Part shown: piece by piece, positions 63,011 to 64,000 of the stretch
How positions within the stretch are numbered: the stretch's first letter is position 1
Layout: each line of letters opens with the position of its first letter
Assembly (NCBI GenBank): GCA_025359565.1
Contig: JANYFY010000021.1
Coordinates: 1-64,000 of the forward strand
Length of the DNA stretch: 64,000 bases
DNA from: Gammaproteobacteria bacterium
Lineage (GTDB): Bacteria; Pseudomonadota; Gammaproteobacteria; Steroidobacterales; Steroidobacteraceae
Direction of reading: 5' to 3'
The notes under the pieces: generated by a model
Told to the model about the DNA's origin: nothing
The model's input: the letters and a program-made list of their open reading frames with translations, nothing else
Database searches by the model: none
Made by a program: the position numbers and the translations under genes

Positions 63011-64000
63011 ATGGTTAATTTACTCAAGAATATTGCGGGACATCTGCGGGTCAAACAATTAGGCCCGGGACTGATCACGGGTGCTGCGGATGACGATCCC
63101 AGCGGGATCGCAACTTATTCACAAGCCGGCGCCCAATTCGGCTTCAATATGCTGTGGACGGTGCTTTTCACTTATCCACTGATGGTTGGAATTCAAATGA
63201 TAAGTGCCCGCTTGGGCTGCATCACAGGGCGCGGACTTGCTGCGAATATAAAATCCGCCTTCCCTCGCTCCGTTTTGTACGGCATCGTAGGATCATTGCT
63301 AGTTGCCAACACCATTAATATTGCTGCGGACATTGCTGCTATGGGGGAAGCACTCCGACTACTGATGGGAGGCTCAGCCCATCTCTACTCGGTAGGGTTT
63401 GGGGTTGCCTGTCTTACTTTGCAAGTGTTGTTACGCTACGATTCTTACGTTCGTTATCTGAAGTGGCTAACGCTTGCTCTACTCTCTTACGTAGCGGTGG
63501 TATTTACCATCCATGTGCCCTGGGGCGACGTTGTCCGTGAAACTGTCTTACCAAAATTCAACCTTAATCACGACACTATTACAATAATTGTGGCGGTATT
63601 CGGCACTACGATCAGCCCCTATCTTTTCTTCTGGCAGGCGGCCCAGGAAATGGAAGACTTACGGGCTTACGCTAACAACAACCCAGGACAATTACTGCCG
63701 CATGCCGAGGGGGTTGCACGTCAACATCTGCGGCGAATTCGCAGGGATACCTATCTCGGCATGGGATTTTCCAATTTGATCGCGTTCTTTATTATCCTAA
63801 GCACCGCCGCGACCTTGCATGTCGCCGGAGTTGTCAATATTCAAACTTCGGGCCAGGCAGCGGAAGCACTAAGACCTTTAGGAGGCCAGGCCACTTTTTT
63901 GCTTTTTAGCCTAGGGATTATTGGGACCGGAATGCTGGCTGTACCGGTACTCGCCGGATCCGCCGCATACGCGGTAGCGGAAAGTTTTGAATGGCGCTCG
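63011..64000 (+). CDS. NRAMP-family divalent metal transporter, partial
   Basis: Runs off the right edge; 330 codons are visible. It has many hydrophobic segments. The TM1 signature GPGLITGAADDDPSGIATYSQAGAQFG places it in the DPSGI-type NRAMP relatives that move Mn, Fe or other divalent metals; TM segments continue (TYPLMVGIQMISARLG, FGTTISPYLFFWQAAQEMED). The visible part includes up to about TM7-8. The start is ATG at 63011. The 250 bp upstream hold a small inverted repeat (62930-62945) but no clear metal regulator site. Confidence 0.9.
   Translation, partial: MVNLLKNIAGHLRVKQLGPGLITGAADDDPSGIATYSQAGAQFGFNMLWTVLFTYPLMVGIQMISARLGCITGRGLAANIKSAFPRSVLYGIVGSLLVANTINIAADIAAMGEALRLLMGGSAHLYSVGFGVACLTLQVLLRYDSYVRYLKWLTLALLSYVAVVFTIHVPWGDVVRETVLPKFNLNHDTITIIVAVFGTTISPYLFFWQAAQEMEDLRAYANNNPGQLLPHAEGVARQHLRRIRRDTYLGMGFSNLIAFFIILSTAATLHVAGVVNIQTSGQAAEALRPLGGQATFLLFSLGIIGTGMLAVPVLAGSAAYAVAESFEWRS

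Overview
The window is chromosomal DNA of a gammaproteobacterium outside the Enterobacterales (a Nevskiales, Steroidobacterales or Xanthomonadales-like lineage is my guess; the sequence cannot fix the species). Supporting signs are the coaBC-dut-radC-rpmB-rpmG-mutM block beside pyrE, the rhlB / trxA-rho pair, ttcA, qmcA-nfeD, greB, speA, a DUF6763-like small protein, roughly half GC content, dense overlapping operons and many GTG/TTG starts. There is no prophage, plasmid backbone, CRISPR array or rRNA operon.

Layout. 1-1790: end of a sensor histidine kinase gene split by an intact IS3-family element, followed by tRNA-Gly(CCC). 1964-4992: Old Yellow Enzyme reductase, beta-propeller lipoprotein, pyrophosphatase. 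5001-9593: phospholipase D-like lipoprotein, trmB, marC family, small DUF6763-like protein, AmpG-like permease. 9645-14795: pyrE, DUF4124 protein, coaBC, dut, radC, rpmB, rpmG and mutM; mutM appears to start with CTG. 15171-22269: gamma-glutamyltranspeptidase, DUF4382-like lipoprotein, TonB-dependent receptor, glutaminyl cyclase. 22350-27457: trxA-rho-nfeD-qmcA on the minus strand and a divergent rhlB. 27567-29873: remnant of a YrfG-type nucleotidase beside a bacterial GH59 galactocerebrosidase-like enzyme. 29965-34302: cysQ, an unknown gene, then DUF3301, PHP, YdcH-like, MscS and arfB genes in one overlapping run.

35485-42955 (minus): lemA, two TPM-domain genes, an L,D-transpeptidase, an M1-family protein that has lost its catalytic residues, a 42-residue helical ORF, an orphan contractile-tail-sheath protein and an alpha/beta hydrolase, all nearly touching. 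This is the most unusual gene set here. 43020-48154: greB, homospermidine synthase, GST, arginine decarboxylase (a polyamine group) and an RRM protein. 48171-51329: UvrD-like helicase, NUDIX hydrolase, unknown protein. 51435-54713: a MipA/OmpV - DUF3019 - response regulator - kinase operon with a candidate regulator box. 54719-62245 (minus): M32 carboxypeptidase, ttcA, a tyrosine phosphatase/ADP-ribosylglycohydrolase fusion, a zincin, an ATP-grasp ligase, a HAD hydrolase and a methyltransferase. 62385-64000: a TfoX-N protein with a repeat-encoded Lys-Pro tail and the start of an NRAMP-type transporter.

The two gene sets most worth following as possible undescribed systems are the cell-envelope operon with the M1 pseudo-peptidase and orphan sheath (35485-42955), and the phosphatase/ADP-ribosylglycohydrolase - zincin - ATP-grasp - HAD - methyltransferase run (54719-59890).
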